A stretch of DNA of 64,000 bases from Aphelenchoides besseyi (Eukaryota; Nematoda; Chromadorea; Rhabditida; Aphelenchoididae): assembly GCA_024699855.1 (NCBI GenBank), contig JAMPIQ010000001.1, forward strand, positions 682,001 through 746,000, in the 5' to 3' direction. The position numbers and the translations under genes were made by a program. Positions 46,341 through 59,518 of this stretch are shown in pieces. How positions within the stretch are numbered: position 1 is the first letter of the stretch; every line of letters starts with the position of its first letter. The notes under the pieces are model-generated. The model was not told the origin of the DNA, ran no database searches, and saw only the letters and a program-made list of their open reading frames with translations.

Positions 46341-47332
46341 TGTGTTTGTTGTTGGTTGTTGAGTCTATTTTCGATCGTACGGTATCTGCATAAGCACGTT
46401 ATTTGCTCCAGTGTCCGCAGTTTCTAAAACAAAAAGCATTAGAAAGAGCGATGGAACGTACGGGATAAGAACTGATTGCTTTGTTTTCCGGACGATTGTA
46501 ACGGGGATTGGTGAATGCAAATTAGTTTGGGACGCGAATGGCAGAGACGCGGGTTTGAACCCGCATTTTGAGCTTCAAGACCAGCGGCAGAGTAACACGT
46601 AAAAGAAGCAGTGATGTCAAGAAAATCGAATGACAACAATGTCGAGTTCTAAGCGAAGTAAAATCATTAACGTTCGTTCAAACTCTTTTGACAATATACT
46701 CCAAATGTGATTTTTGTCGCTGAAATCCCCTTTTTGTTTCGATTGTCCACAGACTCATCAGTTGATTATTCAATCCACTTGCTGATCGACAGTCGCATCT
46801 TTTTAGCCATATCTGATATCTGTAGCCGATGCTGATTGTTCGTTATTGCTACGTCTGATGTTATAGGCCATTAGGCCAAATTCGTTGTGTTTACTCATTT
46901 ATTTCTTGTGACTATTCAGTTAAAGTAGTTGTCTCCCCAGACCTTAAGTTTGTTTTTGCTGTTTACGAGGCCCTTTGAGATCCTGGTGTTCGATTTTTGT
47001 CTTGTGTTGTTTACTTATTACTCGCGATTGTTGTTAATTCGGATCCAAATTTGAGCTACAATGAAATCGTTTCTTTAAACATAGCAGTATTTTGCACTAA
47101 AGAAGTTGCGTAGATTACAGTGTTGCAAAGGCTGGAGTAGAATTAGTCATCAATAGAATAAAAGGAATTGTCGGATACCGGAGAATTGACGTGATTACTG
47201 TGAAGACCAAAAAGACCAAGTTTATCGTCACAACAAGTTCTTCTTTCATTTCCGATATTTTTCTTACGAAGTGCATGAATTTCATATTTTTAGTTTCTTC
47301 CGTCTCCCACCTTTTTGACTAATCCACAACCA
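46341..47332. other. Intergenic
   Basis: Nothing assignable. A short palindrome around a pol III B-box-like sequence occurs at about 46,549-46,565. Confidence 0.35.
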
Positions 47333-47636
47333 ATGACTTTCCGTTTCAATCCAACTTGTCATAACGGCACGTTTGGGTCAAAGTACGTCATGGTGATGAC
47401 ACGTTCAATTATACACTCAGTACGTGATGCATAAGCTGTTTGTTCAACGGATTTGTTTCAGTCGTCGGATTTTGAATTCTTATCCCCGAACGTCTGCTTC
47501 GGTGTCGAGTTTTGATTGGCGATGCGTTTCCGGCGATGAGTTTTCGTTTAACCTCCGTTTCCGTTCGGGCCAAAATTTTCGAATTGTCACGAAGATCGGA
47601 AATTACGGTCAATTTGATTCTGCAGATTTCAATTAA
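47333..47636 (+). CDS. Hypothetical 74-aa protein
   Basis: Three exons (47,333-47,419; 47,462-47,503; 47,541-47,636) joined by a canonical intron (GTACGTG..TTGTTTCAG, 42 nt) and a weaker 37-nt one. Starts MTFRFNPTCHNG, ends GNYGQFDSADFN. No family recognised and no polyadenylation signal close by. It could be part of a longer gene. Confidence 0.3.
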
Positions 47637-50600
47637 GACAAAAAAGGAAAACGGATGCGTTAATCCAATTTGCATGAGACGAGTATTGAGATTGCGACCG
47701 TATACTTTTGACGTAAGCAGTTAAGATACTCGAGCTCTCGGAGATGATTGGAAATGAGTGGGAGACCATACGAGAATGTTTGTTCGTTCGTTTCCAAGTA
47801 TTCCGATTAGATTGCTGCTGCTATAGTCAATGTTTTTTGCTTAAGCTAATTAGCAACTGTAAATCTGATTGTCTACGAAATTACTCCGACACTCAATCCC
47901 TTTCACACGTCGACGGCGTTGTGTTCTTCAACGAACGCCTACCGTAGACTCTAAATTTGCAACTACGTAGCCGCTATCATTAATTGAGAAGTCGTGTTCG
48001 AACGCTTGTGAGGTCACTCTTCGAAGCAAACTGGGCTCAATTGAAGGTTTTTATTCCAATTAATAAGAAAATCTTTTGGACCAAATGTTCAATCTGCTCC
48101 ATGACCGTTGCAGCAAATTCAAACCAATTGTTTTCGATCGGTTTAATCTTCGAGTATTATTCGGAGATTAGACGATAAAACAAAAAGTAAACTTTACGTC
48201 TGAACGATTAGTATAACAAATTTGAAGGTCAAGAGAAGCAAATCCTATTGATGCAATTCGCTATCCTTTGGTATGCTCATAAAAAGAAGTGAAATTATCG
48301 GTTTATAGCAGAACAATGAAGATTAGATTAAACATCGCAGTGGAGCTCATGATCATTGATTTGAGTTCATTTCAACACTCAAGTACTACTGTAGTTGGAC
48401 GTCAAATTCGGTCTTTTGAATACAAACGAGCAATTCAACCGGTATGATGACCTCAATCGTAGTCAAGTTCTCGAATTCCTGAAAATTAAGGTTCTTTCAT
48501 CGCCATTTTAAGTCGATTCAACGACAATTTATCCCAAAGAATTTGTGTTCTTGAAAGTGACTTCATTAAATTGAAATTGTGTTCGAATGCATAAACAAAC
48601 TTGATACCGTAGATCATCTGAAGCTCACAAACATCACTTCCGATGATCAATGGATAATTGGGGCTATTAACTGGGATTGTTTATCAACAACCACAGTGTT
48701 TACGGAACATGAAAAGACATCGTGTAATCCACGGAAGAAGTTAGGAAAACAATAATCTGTCATTAGCGTTTTTGTGTGTTTATTTTCGGTTATTTTCCCG
48801 AACGCCCGCGAGAGCTCGTTCTTCCGTTTCTCGAAAGATCAAAGAGAAGTTTTTTAATTGACCTCCGACTTGTCCTCGAACTCAATTTGGAGGGCTAAAG
48901 ACCGAACTCAAAGATGAGATGCCCGATTTCGAGAAATCGAAAGAATCTCCACCAAACAAACACATCAATTTGAAGAACCTGAAAAGTTGAAAACAAGTTG
49001 CAATCACGATTTTCGGGAATTTCAAGGCCACACATCGCGGAGTATGATTGACGATTAGAGAACTTGGCATCGGAATCACGAGGCACCGTTTGTCTGCAGG
49101 CTTCAATTGGTTTCTTTTCAAAAATCGTTCAACCTTCGTGCGTTGTAATCATCGATTCGAATGCTTGTCGACGGAATCTTGAGTGCAATCGTTCGCCAAT
49201 TTTTACAACGTGCACTCAATCAGTCGTTGGATTGTTCGTTTTGACGATTCTCGACTGAACGGAGATGTCTAAACAACCGGGAAATAGTAAAAACTGTTGC
49301 GTTCTTGTGAATCTGTTCATCGACTTTCGGCCCGTTTTTGTAAAATTTTACACTCATGAACATATGTCTGGTGCTGCGTCGTTGAAAGGCATTTCTTCCG
49401 GGAATCGTAGACGTTTCAATTTAATCAATTTCACATCTTCGAGAGCAATCGTCCGTTACCAGTGGCATATTTTGACAGTACAACGATGATCTCCATCACT
49501 GGCATCCGTTCACGGAACTCACAGTTGCGCAGTACAATTCCTGTCTTTTGAAACCCCTCAACTACAAAACATTTTGCTCATCAGAACTCTTTTTTCGAGT
49601 ATTGCAAATCGTCTTTGTTCCGATTAAATCAGCCCACGAAACTTTGCATATCGTTTGTATTTTTGTCCTTTCTCTTCACATATTTCGCCGAATGGTTTTT
49701 AGAGGTCTGCTCTTGTTCAAAGACCAACTTCAATGTTGTTCTCCAAACTTCCATCCGATTAATTTGATTCGATTGTTTATTCCGAGATTCCGGCTAATTG
49801 CCCTCCAAAACGCCCCCTGGTCGTGCATTGCTCGGATACGGTCATCCGGTTTAAACTAATTGGTCGATGGAGTGGTTGGGATCCAGCAGTTTATTTGTTA
49901 GAAAAAAGTGTCTATACTCGATTTCCGTCCATCTTTATACTTTTTCCTACAACTTTTTTTGCGACCAAACTTGGACCGGTAGTCACGAGAATCGACTTCC
50001 GATACAATTTGGCTGCCCTCTTGTGTGGATCTTTGCCTTTACCGATTCGTTGTTTGACTATCCAAATCGGGATAGCATGCGTTTCCAATCAAGCAACAGA
50101 AGCGAAATCAATCGAATTGCTGGAGTACACGAAACAAAAGAAGCAATTCGAGTGTAACTCTGTCGTTGAAGACTGATCCTTTGGTTGGTTGTTGCAGCTG
50201 CAAAGATTGGCGCTCAAAATTTGCAGGATTTCAAAAGAAGTTTGAGGTTTAATCCCATTTAATTCCAAGGCAAATTCGATGAGCAAAGGTCGGTTGGGGA
50301 TTAGAAACGGCGAAGTCGGCTTCGCTTATCCGAATCTCGTGTTGAGACTAATTGGCGATTAAAAACTTCAAATTTCGGAGGGTGGAAAAGAAAAATCGTG
50401 CAATCTTGTGATTCTTTGTTATTTTGGTCATCTAAATTATTCAGTTTTCTGCTAAATATATTGGGAGATTATTGGATAGAAAGAGATGTTTATGAAATGA
50501 GTGTCGAAGAGCAAACTTCAGTTGCCGGAAAGATTACCGTAGGGGGTCGATTTGGATGTTCGTCTGAAATGAGATGACTATTTCGGTGGAATCCGTTCGC

Positions 50601-52724
50601 GGTAAACGATAGGGCAATTGCTCCAAGATGACAAATTCTTTAATACAAACATCAAAAAAACAAAACAGTTTGTCACTTATGGTTTCTGCCTAATCTAATG
50701 GCAGCAAAGCCCGCCGATCGGTTTGGATTTCTTGTGCGAGGTTACAGTACTCTTTGAACTAGTGTATATGGTATAAAACATTGAAAGATTTTTGTTTATC
50801 CGCTTTCTTCCGTGTTCCAAGTATAGAGTGTATCATTTGAATATGAAAATCCTTTTATGATATTTCCATTAAATTACGATTTAATTCACAAATGACTTTT
50901 AATGCGTCAGCTAAACCGCTTGAGCTCGTTGTTGTTGTAGAAAACGGTCATCCAGACGCCTGCTGCTACAAGAGGATTTAACGGATGTTTCGGAAAAACG
51001 CTATTAACTTATCCATAAAACATAATCAGCACCGTTGTTATGCTGAAGATTCTTGTAACTCCTAGAAGTGAGTAGTACTCTAAGTCGACTTCAATTCACG
51101 CAACTGTCGACGTAGAATTCTGACAATTTCCGGTCCAAAGTCTAAAGCGATCAGACGAAATCGTTTTGACCTTTTGGTTTGCAGTTATTCAAAGGATCAT
51201 AATAAAACCGCCATTGAGAACACTGGTCCCCAACCTCCGCAGCCGTTCCAGAAGTATTCGAACGTCACACGGCACGTTTCTTGTCGTCGACAGACTGTCC
51301 GGAATATCCGCTAGAAACTTCCGCCGTCGGTTGCACTCAATTCGATCTTCCGCAATCTCTTCGAAAAATTTGCGTCTAAAACTTTTTTCCCGAATTCTGT
51401 AAACAAGTTCGTTTTGCCCCCAATTACCCTTCGAAACTTGCGTCTGAAGTTGGCAGGTCGCCGAAACTTTTTGGTCTTTTCGGTACAAACCGAAGTCGTA
51501 GGGTTACGCAGCTCAAAGAACCAACAACCACTTGGTGTCTTCTTTGAAATGCTCAAACACCTATTCAATCAAAAGTGCAGATGCTGGTACCGTCGCAACA
51601 TTGCTAATCAGTAACTGAATGTTACGGAAAGCGGTAGGGTTCAAACGAAGACCAATAATCAGAAAAACAAAAACAACGTCGCCGCTACCTTTTACAGCGT
51701 CATATTTGACGGGACTCTCAGTCAATGAACTTTGAACGGGCTTCAAAGTTTTTCTGGACTTCAGATGTTTCTCTCAACTACTAGATGAGTTCGATTATTT
51801 TGGAGAATTGAACTCAGAAGTTTAAAATAGACGACGGGTGCACAGAGGGATCGAAGTCGTGGGTGGGTGCACGTTACTGCCGATTGTAACAATCCGGTCA
51901 TTTGTTGATTTTCGCGTCACGAACGTCGGTCGATGTTCGTGCACGAACACTTCCTACGGAGTTTTTGTGCGTTGCAACAATAGGGATTGGCGATGCAAAG
52001 GTACGGAAGTTGTTTTCGAAATCTCGCAAATCCGTGCGTCTATTTTTGTATGCTTTTATTCGATGGTCTAGACCTCACAGTGTTATTTTTGGGGTCGGGA
52101 TTCGGTTGATTGGCGCAAAAATGAACAAAATTTGATGTAAATTTCTTTTTCCAGTCTTTCTACACGAAACCTTTGAAGGATCGTGAGCGGAAGTCGATGT
52201 CAGCGATTACACACGACTGTTGAAGGTTCGTAATCGTCGCAGTCACGAATATCGGAAATTGCCGCACCAAATTTAGTTGCCGTAGATTAACGTTGCTGTG
52301 GATACACGTGGTTGCATGTTGGATGGGGAGATTATGCACAGCGAGTAAACAATCCCTGTGATTAGAAGCGTCGATTTGCTGACCACGAGGAGTCTTTTTT
52401 CGTTTGTTTGTGTTTACACGTCGACGGGCGTCATGAATGACCGTAATCATGAGTCGATGTTTGTGGATTAGCGGCGATATAGACTCCGTTCATGCGGCTA
52501 ATCCTTGTGAAGTTCGATTGAGAAGCTATGGAGAAAACAAGAATACGATAAAACTGATATCCAATTAAGAAAGTACCTTTTGACTTGAACTTAGAATACC
52601 AATTTCGCTTTCAATTCTTCTTGGTCTTGAACTTCGCGTGCTCAGCTCACGTGTGTGTTTACTGTACTTTCAATCGTGGGTTTACAAGTTCAAAGAATTG
52701 TTTACTTTGGACAACTTTTTTTGA
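47637..52724. other. Gene-poor 5 kb
   Basis: Short open frames occur on both strands (for example plus 47,984-48,178, plus 49,823-50,176, minus 51,189-51,488 and 51,311-51,568) but I could not join them into a convincing gene or match a family. Some may be exons of lineage-specific or decayed genes. Confidence 0.3.
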
Positions 52725-53107
52725 ATGGACGAGAATAACTTACACGGGGGATTGGATTCCACGTACTCGACCTTTAAATTGTACACGATCGAAGGCCGCA
52801 GCAAGCGTGCTGCCAAGCGAACTGCATGCCAATACATTTCGTTTGAAAGTGTGCAACAAATTCAATCAGAATGCCACAATTCAATTCGTGTGGCGCGTGA
52901 TTGCGAGTAGATAATCGAAAGTGTCGCAAAAAAGTTAACCAATTTTGTGGTAGTGCATTTGTCATTCGATCTGATGAGGTTTTTGTTTTAAATCGAATTG
53001 AAAACTTCTGTTCCGCTTCTGTCGACGACTACGAATTGAATCATTGGTTTAAAGTCTACTCATATGGATGTTGTTTGATTTCATTAGAAGATGAATACTG
53101 CTTATGA
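52725..53107 (+). CDS. Hypothetical 114-aa protein
   Basis: Two exons (52,725-52,896 and 52,935-53,107) join in phase 1 through a 38-nt intron starting GTGATT and ending with a poor AAAAAAG acceptor. The product starts MDENNLHGGLDS, has a basic middle (EGRSKRAAKR) and several cysteines, and ends SLEDEYCL. No family recognised. The weak acceptor lowers confidence. Confidence 0.3.
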
Positions 53108-56100
53108 ACAAACACATCACTTTTCAACCTTATGATCGTCTTAGTTTTGATTTAACATTTAATGTAATCCTTGAGCCAAATCATTTTGACCATTGTGGGT
53201 TTGTATCTGAAAGAACTTACTGTATTAAACAAACAAAGGGTTTAAGCATCAAAATAGTCACGTATGTGGCGAATTGAAAGTCCAATTTTTTGTAGTTGAC
53301 TTACCAATATGTGAAATTATCGGAATGTTGTCATTGAGCTTTTGAAGTAAAGATTGTCTGTGTACTTTTGGAACGTGGTGGTCGATGTCTTTTCGTCAAA
53401 AGTTCACCGTAGATTAGAGACGAAAACACCGGTCGTTCTTCCGCGTATGTTTTGGATTTACGACCTTACAGTCTGTGTTGTGTTCTTTGGAACTAGACAG
53501 AGATCGCTAAATAGTCAAAACATACAAGTAGCCGACCACTTTTTTGAAGCTTCATTTTACTCGTAATCTTCATGTTTGTTCAATCATCTAAATTCAAGTT
53601 CCGATTAGCATGTTGCGACTAGACAAATCAAAATTCTTTCTAACTCCATTTGCTTTGCATAATTTTGCTCAAAAAAAGCTTTTGGGATTTCGTTCGATGG
53701 TCTCGAAATAAGACCATTTATCATTACAGTAACCTCCAGCCCAATGAGCTTCAAGATAAGATAACCAAAGAGATTATACGTTATGAATGCGTTAATCTCA
53801 CCAAAAATAAAGGGCACCGTATCCTTTTCGATGAACAGGACAATTCATTCTTTCGACATTTAACTTCGGTTCTCTTTGTTTGCATCAGAATTAGCATTTT
53901 GCAGAGGAATAAGACCGAAGAATAAACCTGAGTGGTCAGTTCTGAGGCTCGTAAGCTGAGATCGTTGTTCGTGTTTTCGAAGATCTCGACTTTCTTTTTG
54001 TGACAATCGAATTCTGACGCAACAAAGAAAGTCTCTTCAAGATAATGTTTTCGTTCGAGTCGATCCGTTTTGCGTCGCTTTTGAATTCAAGCGAAAATCT
54101 GCGAATTTTCGTTGAAATCGAATTAACTCGCAATTCCAACGTCAAAATTCAAGAAGTAAATAAGCCGAGGATAATAACTGAAATTGGTTTATTCACAAGC
54201 CGATAATTCGAATTTTCACATTGTTAGTCTGATTCAATCATCGTCGTATTTTTGGACTCTCAATTGGCTCTTAATTTCGTCCGTTGAGTTGGTCAGTTGG
54301 CAAACTGTTTTGATTCGATTTAAAAGTCCAACGTTACGATAACAAACAGGAAATGTACTTTCATTGTTGTGAAAATTGGAGTCGAAAACTTTCAAGTTGA
54401 CGACACGACTGCCGTGTCATTGAACGTCATCAGAAGTCGTACGGTTGATCGAATTGTGACACAGTTTTTCGGCTATGACGTTCGTTTTCGTTAATCACTA
54501 ATGAACTTTAAAGTGCAAACTTTGAAACACAAACCAGAGAATCAAACGATCGTTGAAGTTTGTGAGCTGAATGGATGAGAATCTGTGCTTCGGAAGTGAT
54601 TCGAATCATCAAAAAACCCTCTTATACTTTGTTGTGGTTCGTTCAAATTGTGACGATTTCAAAACCTATTTCATAGATATGTATTGTGTGTGAATGCAAT
54701 TGGATGATCAAGAGAGACGTAGTTTATGGTTCCAACGTTCTGATAACATTTCGTTTGGTGCTTTCGTTTCTGTTGGGCACCAATTTGTTTTTCCGACAAA
54801 GTTCATTGACAAACGTTTTTGATCTCATCAATTAATCACAATCGAGAATCTGATTCGATAACTTGCCACTAACCAATTCCGCCTGTCTTCGGCGATAGTT
54901 TGTTTGTGGTCCGGTTGTTAGGAAGTTTGCACGTTTTGAAGCTTCGCGTATGTTTTGTGTTTGTATTGAAATCGATCCGCTGAGCTCGTTGTGCAATGCG
55001 GTGGCGGTTTAACAAGCGCTTGAGATTCTACATGGGCACAGCAACCCAGTGGTTCGATTGAAACTTCAAAAGTTGCACGAAAATAGCCGTCTGAACGACG
55101 TATAATCGATCTGTTAGCAACAATGATCGGAAGCATTTCGATCGGTCCAAACGACCAAGGACGTTGAAGCTGTGATTAAAGGACGGTTCTATTTGGGAAA
55201 ATACAATGTGTGCAACTGTTTTAAGTTAATTCAAAAAGACAGTCAAACAAAACAAAGACGACAACATGATCGAACTGGGCACGTGGTACTTAAGAGCGGT
55301 TGTCAATCGAAATAGACGGCTACCGAAATTTTTACACTTTCCAGCCACAAGTCGGGTATTTTTCCAACGAAAAAGGTGTGCAAACCAATTCGCTCAATGT
55401 GCGTCATTGTGTCGATTGCGTTCTTGTACTCAACTTCGTTGATTATCGGAAGAAAGCGAAGTCGATGAATAAGGTGGTTGAACGGCTTTGTTCCCATCTT
55501 ATGATTTCGTTTTGCTGAACTTCGCCAAACTGTTTATCCATCGACGGAAACTTGCGACGACAAATACCGTAGGGTAAACGATTGCGGCTGTGGAATCGGA
55601 GTTTTTTGTTGTGCAATTTCCGCATATACGGAAACGATCGTTTGTTTCACCTAATGGTCCTCTCGTACACGGTAGTCGTATCTAATCTTTGTTCAGCGTT
55701 CTATCGTGTGACGCAAAAACGTTTTGCGTGTTCACGCTCCAGCTCCGAGGAACAGATGACCGAACGCCGTGCGCATCTGTTTTTTCTTGGCGATTAAACG
55801 GTGATTGTGACAAGATTTTGATTGCTGACGCAAAATGTTTTAAGTGTGCAACGATCAGGAAAAAAGAATGAGATTTGCGCTCACGTTCGTGATCTTTTCT
55901 TGAAGTTCATGTGCTTTTCTTTCCTGATGACCGCGCCGATCGGACGCTTTTTACGTTCAGTTGATCTCACGACCCAAAAGTTTGAGCGTTTAATCGACAG
56001 TTGAACTGTTGCGAAAGTTTGATTGATCGTTGGCCGTATAGTTGTTTGTTTATTCCTTCCGGTCCGCTGCTCATTTGTTACGTAGTGATGATCGATGAGC

Positions 56101-58487
56101 AAAGATTTTTTTGGCATCTCGAAGTCCAAACACGGTGGTCCTCTGGTCCTGATAGTTTTTTGCTGGTGGAGTGCGCCTCCATTTTTTCGAATTCCATCCG
56201 CTTGAAACTCCAATTTTGGGGATTTCGGACGCCGATTCTTCCAATTGATTGCGCCGCTCGTCGTGTGTGTTTGGCACTTTTCGACGCAACCGTTGCGTCG
56301 TGTTTGCGGAGCCTCAGAACACGGATTGTTTGTTTTTTGTCGCCGAAAAGGTCTTCTGGAAGAAGCGCAAAGAGAACAAAGTACAACGATAGAATAGAAA
56401 ACCGATTGTCTTAAACTACAACGTTAATTGATTGAAATCGCTTTCCACGGAGTTTGCGTTGGCAATACAAACTCGATCGTATGCATCGGCCGCGGTCAAG
56501 TGCGAGAGCAGAACACAAATGGAGGTCACGCGTCCTCAACTGATTTAGAACTTCTCGTTTCGACGAATTTGCGACGCGAATCCAAAAACCGGTAACGATC
56601 GAACAAATTGAGCAACAGCAGTTTTGTGATCAAAAAAGAAAAGTTCAAACGGAAGTTAAGCACAATGTTTGTTTTGTGCTCCCTAATCAAATAGACGAAT
56701 TTCGTTTGAAACAACTTTTCTATAGGTCCACGGTACTTCCGAGATTTGCCTTGCAACATTGTGATGATAGTTGACGTTTGCAGGTTACGAAATACTTGAG
56801 CATGTTCTTAGGTTTTGCATCGTTTCGAGTTACTAGTTAGCTCAGCTGTTGTCTTGTGACCAATTAGTTAACGTTTTTGACGTCATATAGCAGGCGGGAG
56901 ATAAGTAGTTTTTTAACGGAAATATAAGCAAATGTGCTGACTATTTGTTTGTACAGGAGATATAATCAGCGATTGTTTCTATTGAGAGCTGATAGAACGC
57001 TTCGAAAGCTGCGAATAAGTTGAAATTGACGTGTTAAGAGCGGCAAGATTATGAGAGGGTGCTTCGTTAGTTTTTGTTTCAAACCCAGTGACCTGTTAGA
57101 TGTCACAAGGGAAACGAGCGGATGTTTTCACAAGTGATTGCTTTTCCTCGAAAATCGTTTCCTGATTGTCAAGGTTGTTGGAAGCATAAGACTTTCTTAG
57201 AAGATCTTCGATGGTATTAGTGACGCAAATTTCTTGTCCAATTCCTCGTACGATCAATTAACAATGATCATAACTTATGGCGGATAAACTACGATTGACA
57301 TTTCGCACGTCACTGATCTCTCGAATACAAAATCTTTCATTAGACGAAATGAATCATAAATCGCAGACGTGAAATTGGATCTTTGCACCTCGGACTTCCT
57401 CTGTTATTAAATTTTGTAGTCGATTTACATGCGTGAACAGAATTTCGAGATTGGAATGTGACTAAGTGTATATTCCGCATTAAACGTCATTATGAGGTCG
57501 TCTGAGAGAGTTAACGGCAAAGACAAGCCGATTGTGCTGTTGGAACGTTTCGATACTTTTTACGCGCTTCCTTCTCTTTCTAATATAGTAAAAATCGTAG
57601 GCGAAGATCTCTGGGGCTTCGTGCAACTTCAGCCAACAACTGTCAACGGCACTTGTTTTTAGTTGGTCGATTAGAAACGGAGGTTACAAACAATAGTGAA
57701 TAATTTGTGCAAAACGCGAAATTAATTGAGGAAGCGGTGTCATCAACACACTCCTTGAAATAAGTTAACGGCTCCTCAAAAGACCTCACGGTCTAGTAAA
57801 CTGGTTTCTTTGTTGTTGATGGTCGGAGATCTTTCGAAAACTTTTTGTCAACAAAACCGCTAGTTGATCGTTGTTTAATAGTTAAAAAGGAACTGTCAAA
57901 GCCATAAGCAAATAGCTAATTGAGTGGTCAAGATCTTTCGACTCCCTTCAGTAACCGACAAACTGTGTATTGGAAGTACAGTAACCCGAAGCCAAATGTC
58001 CAAACCGACAAAACCGAAGGCACAGACAATAAAGCTATAAATTTTGAATGTTGATTGTTGGATCTTCTTTTTTCAAATTCAAAGTCCAAAAAGTATTGTA
58101 GTTGGTGGAAGAATGAGGAACTCTAAAAGTATTGTATGGGCCAAATTTCTTTGGATAAGTCCAATTGCTAGCGAACTCAAAGCGTCGTTTTGCGTAGAGA
58201 GGAACACCCGTGACCTGGACGTTTCAAAAGGCTCCGTGCAAAAAAAATGCAAGAAACACTAACAAAGATTACACTCACAAGCACATTACAGACGACCGTT
58301 ACACCACCATTGTAAACCGAATTCCGGCTCATGCACACAGAAAAAGATCAATTTAATTAAAAAGTCATATGCGATTAAAGTCCATTTGATCTCCACAAAT
58401 CTTCTTTAAAGACCCGCATTCCAAACGTCGACAAATAGTTTTTGCGCTAATGGCATTGGAATTCAATCAATCACTGATCTTCCACGT
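53108..58487. other. Gene-poor 5.4 kb
   Basis: Long overlapping open frames on both strands occur at 55,300-55,630 and 56,001-56,414, but they are open in several frames at once and none shows clear splice partners. No known gene, RNA or repeat is seen. Confidence 0.3.
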
Positions 58488-58989
58488 TTAATTGTTCGAT
58501 ATCTTCGCTTCTTCTACTCTCTTCAGCAGCTCAACAAGTTTCAGTGAAATATTTATTGGAATGTTTTCGTAAACTGTACAATCGAGATCATGTATTAAGG
58601 TGTTGAGGTTGAAAGACGATTTAAAGCAATAAAACAGAGGAATGTAAATGAGCTCTACAATCGACATGATCAACAGAAAGTGGACGGAGTGGGCCGGGAA
58701 ATAATTCTTAAGGCCAAAGAGAAATAATGAATGTACAAATAATTACAGTGCTATATACATTGTCATATGTACAGTACCCAGTCAAAAACGATCGTATGTT
58801 CGAGGGATTTTCGGAGCGTTCATCGTCAAGGCACATGACTTCACATCTTCGAGGTTCCATTGGCACTCCACGGCAATTGCGAATAAAATCGCAAGTCGAA
58901 TCGTGAGACACTGTGGAGCCAAGACGCATTAAAAGCCAAATCTCGGGCAGTAGAATCGAAATGCACATGTACAGTAGATAGTTGGTCAT
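58488..58989 (-). CDS. Hypothetical secreted or membrane protein, 149 aa
   Basis: Two exons (58,759-58,989 and 58,488-58,706) join in phase 0 across a 52-nt intron (GTATAT..CTTAAG). The start (MTNYLLYMCISILLPEIWLL) is a likely signal peptide or membrane anchor, followed by a cysteine-containing middle (CDFIRNCRG, RRCEVMCLDDE, GYCTYDN). A second hydrophobic segment (FLLIMSIVELIYIPLFYCF) and a charged helical end (LVELLKRVEEAK) follow. No family recognised. Its ATG lies 14 bases from the ATG of the gene on the other strand. Confidence 0.4.
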
Positions 58990-59003
58990 TTCTGACCGGC
59001 ACG

Positions 59004-59518
59004 ATGAACGTTTTGGAACAAACGTTTGCGACGCTGAAGCGCCATTTGCATCGATGCATCAGTATCGTTCACGGCAATAAGAACGTGGATCATGATGTCG
59101 AGAAGATCGAACGATTTGAACACAAGTGCAGAAAACTCTTGTCTTTGTTGCGGAGCAGGGGATTCGGACAACCGACTGCCAACTACAGCAAAAAACCGAC
59201 TGACAGGAACGAACAAAATTTCTCGTCGTTTATATTCGAGACTCCGCCCTTTCTCCCGAATCGCCCGCTTGTGCTCAACCACGTAACCAGAAAATACACG
59301 ATGGTGGGTTTTCCTTTTTCTGCGTCGTTTTTTGGTTGAACCGTTTTTCCAACACAACGTTTTTGGAGCGCGAGATTGCGAAATTGCGATCAAACACAAA
59401 AATCACGTCCAGCGACGTTTTTGCACGCAAAAAATCACACAGTTTGCCGAACGATGACCACCGGGTTCGTAAACCGCCCGCAAAAAGAATCATCTCTCCC
59501 TCATCTTTGCGTTCATGA
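59004..59518 (+). CDS. Hypothetical basic helical protein, 149 aa
   Basis: Two exons (59,004-59,303 and 59,369-59,518), phase 0, intron GTGGGT..TTTGGAG of 65 nt. The first 50 residues look like an amphipathic helix with regular leucines (LEQTFATLKRHLHR, VEKIERFEHKCRKLLSLLRS). The C-terminus is basic and Ser/Pro-rich (RVRKPPAKRIISPSS). The layout recalls small coiled-coil kinetochore or scaffold proteins, but no family is recognised. The opposite strand is also open for 137 codons here, so strand choice rests on composition and splicing. Confidence 0.4.

Noticed and set aside
46535..46605. tRNA on the minus strand
   Set aside because: A B-box-like palindrome is present, but the T-arm pairs only with a six-base loop and no acceptor or D arm can be folded.
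56001..56414. 137-codon plus frame and three long minus frames
   Set aside because: The stretch is simply poor in stops on both strands. No frame stands out.
58986..59399. 137-codon minus frame
   Set aside because: It is antisense to a better two-exon plus gene and has no partner exons.
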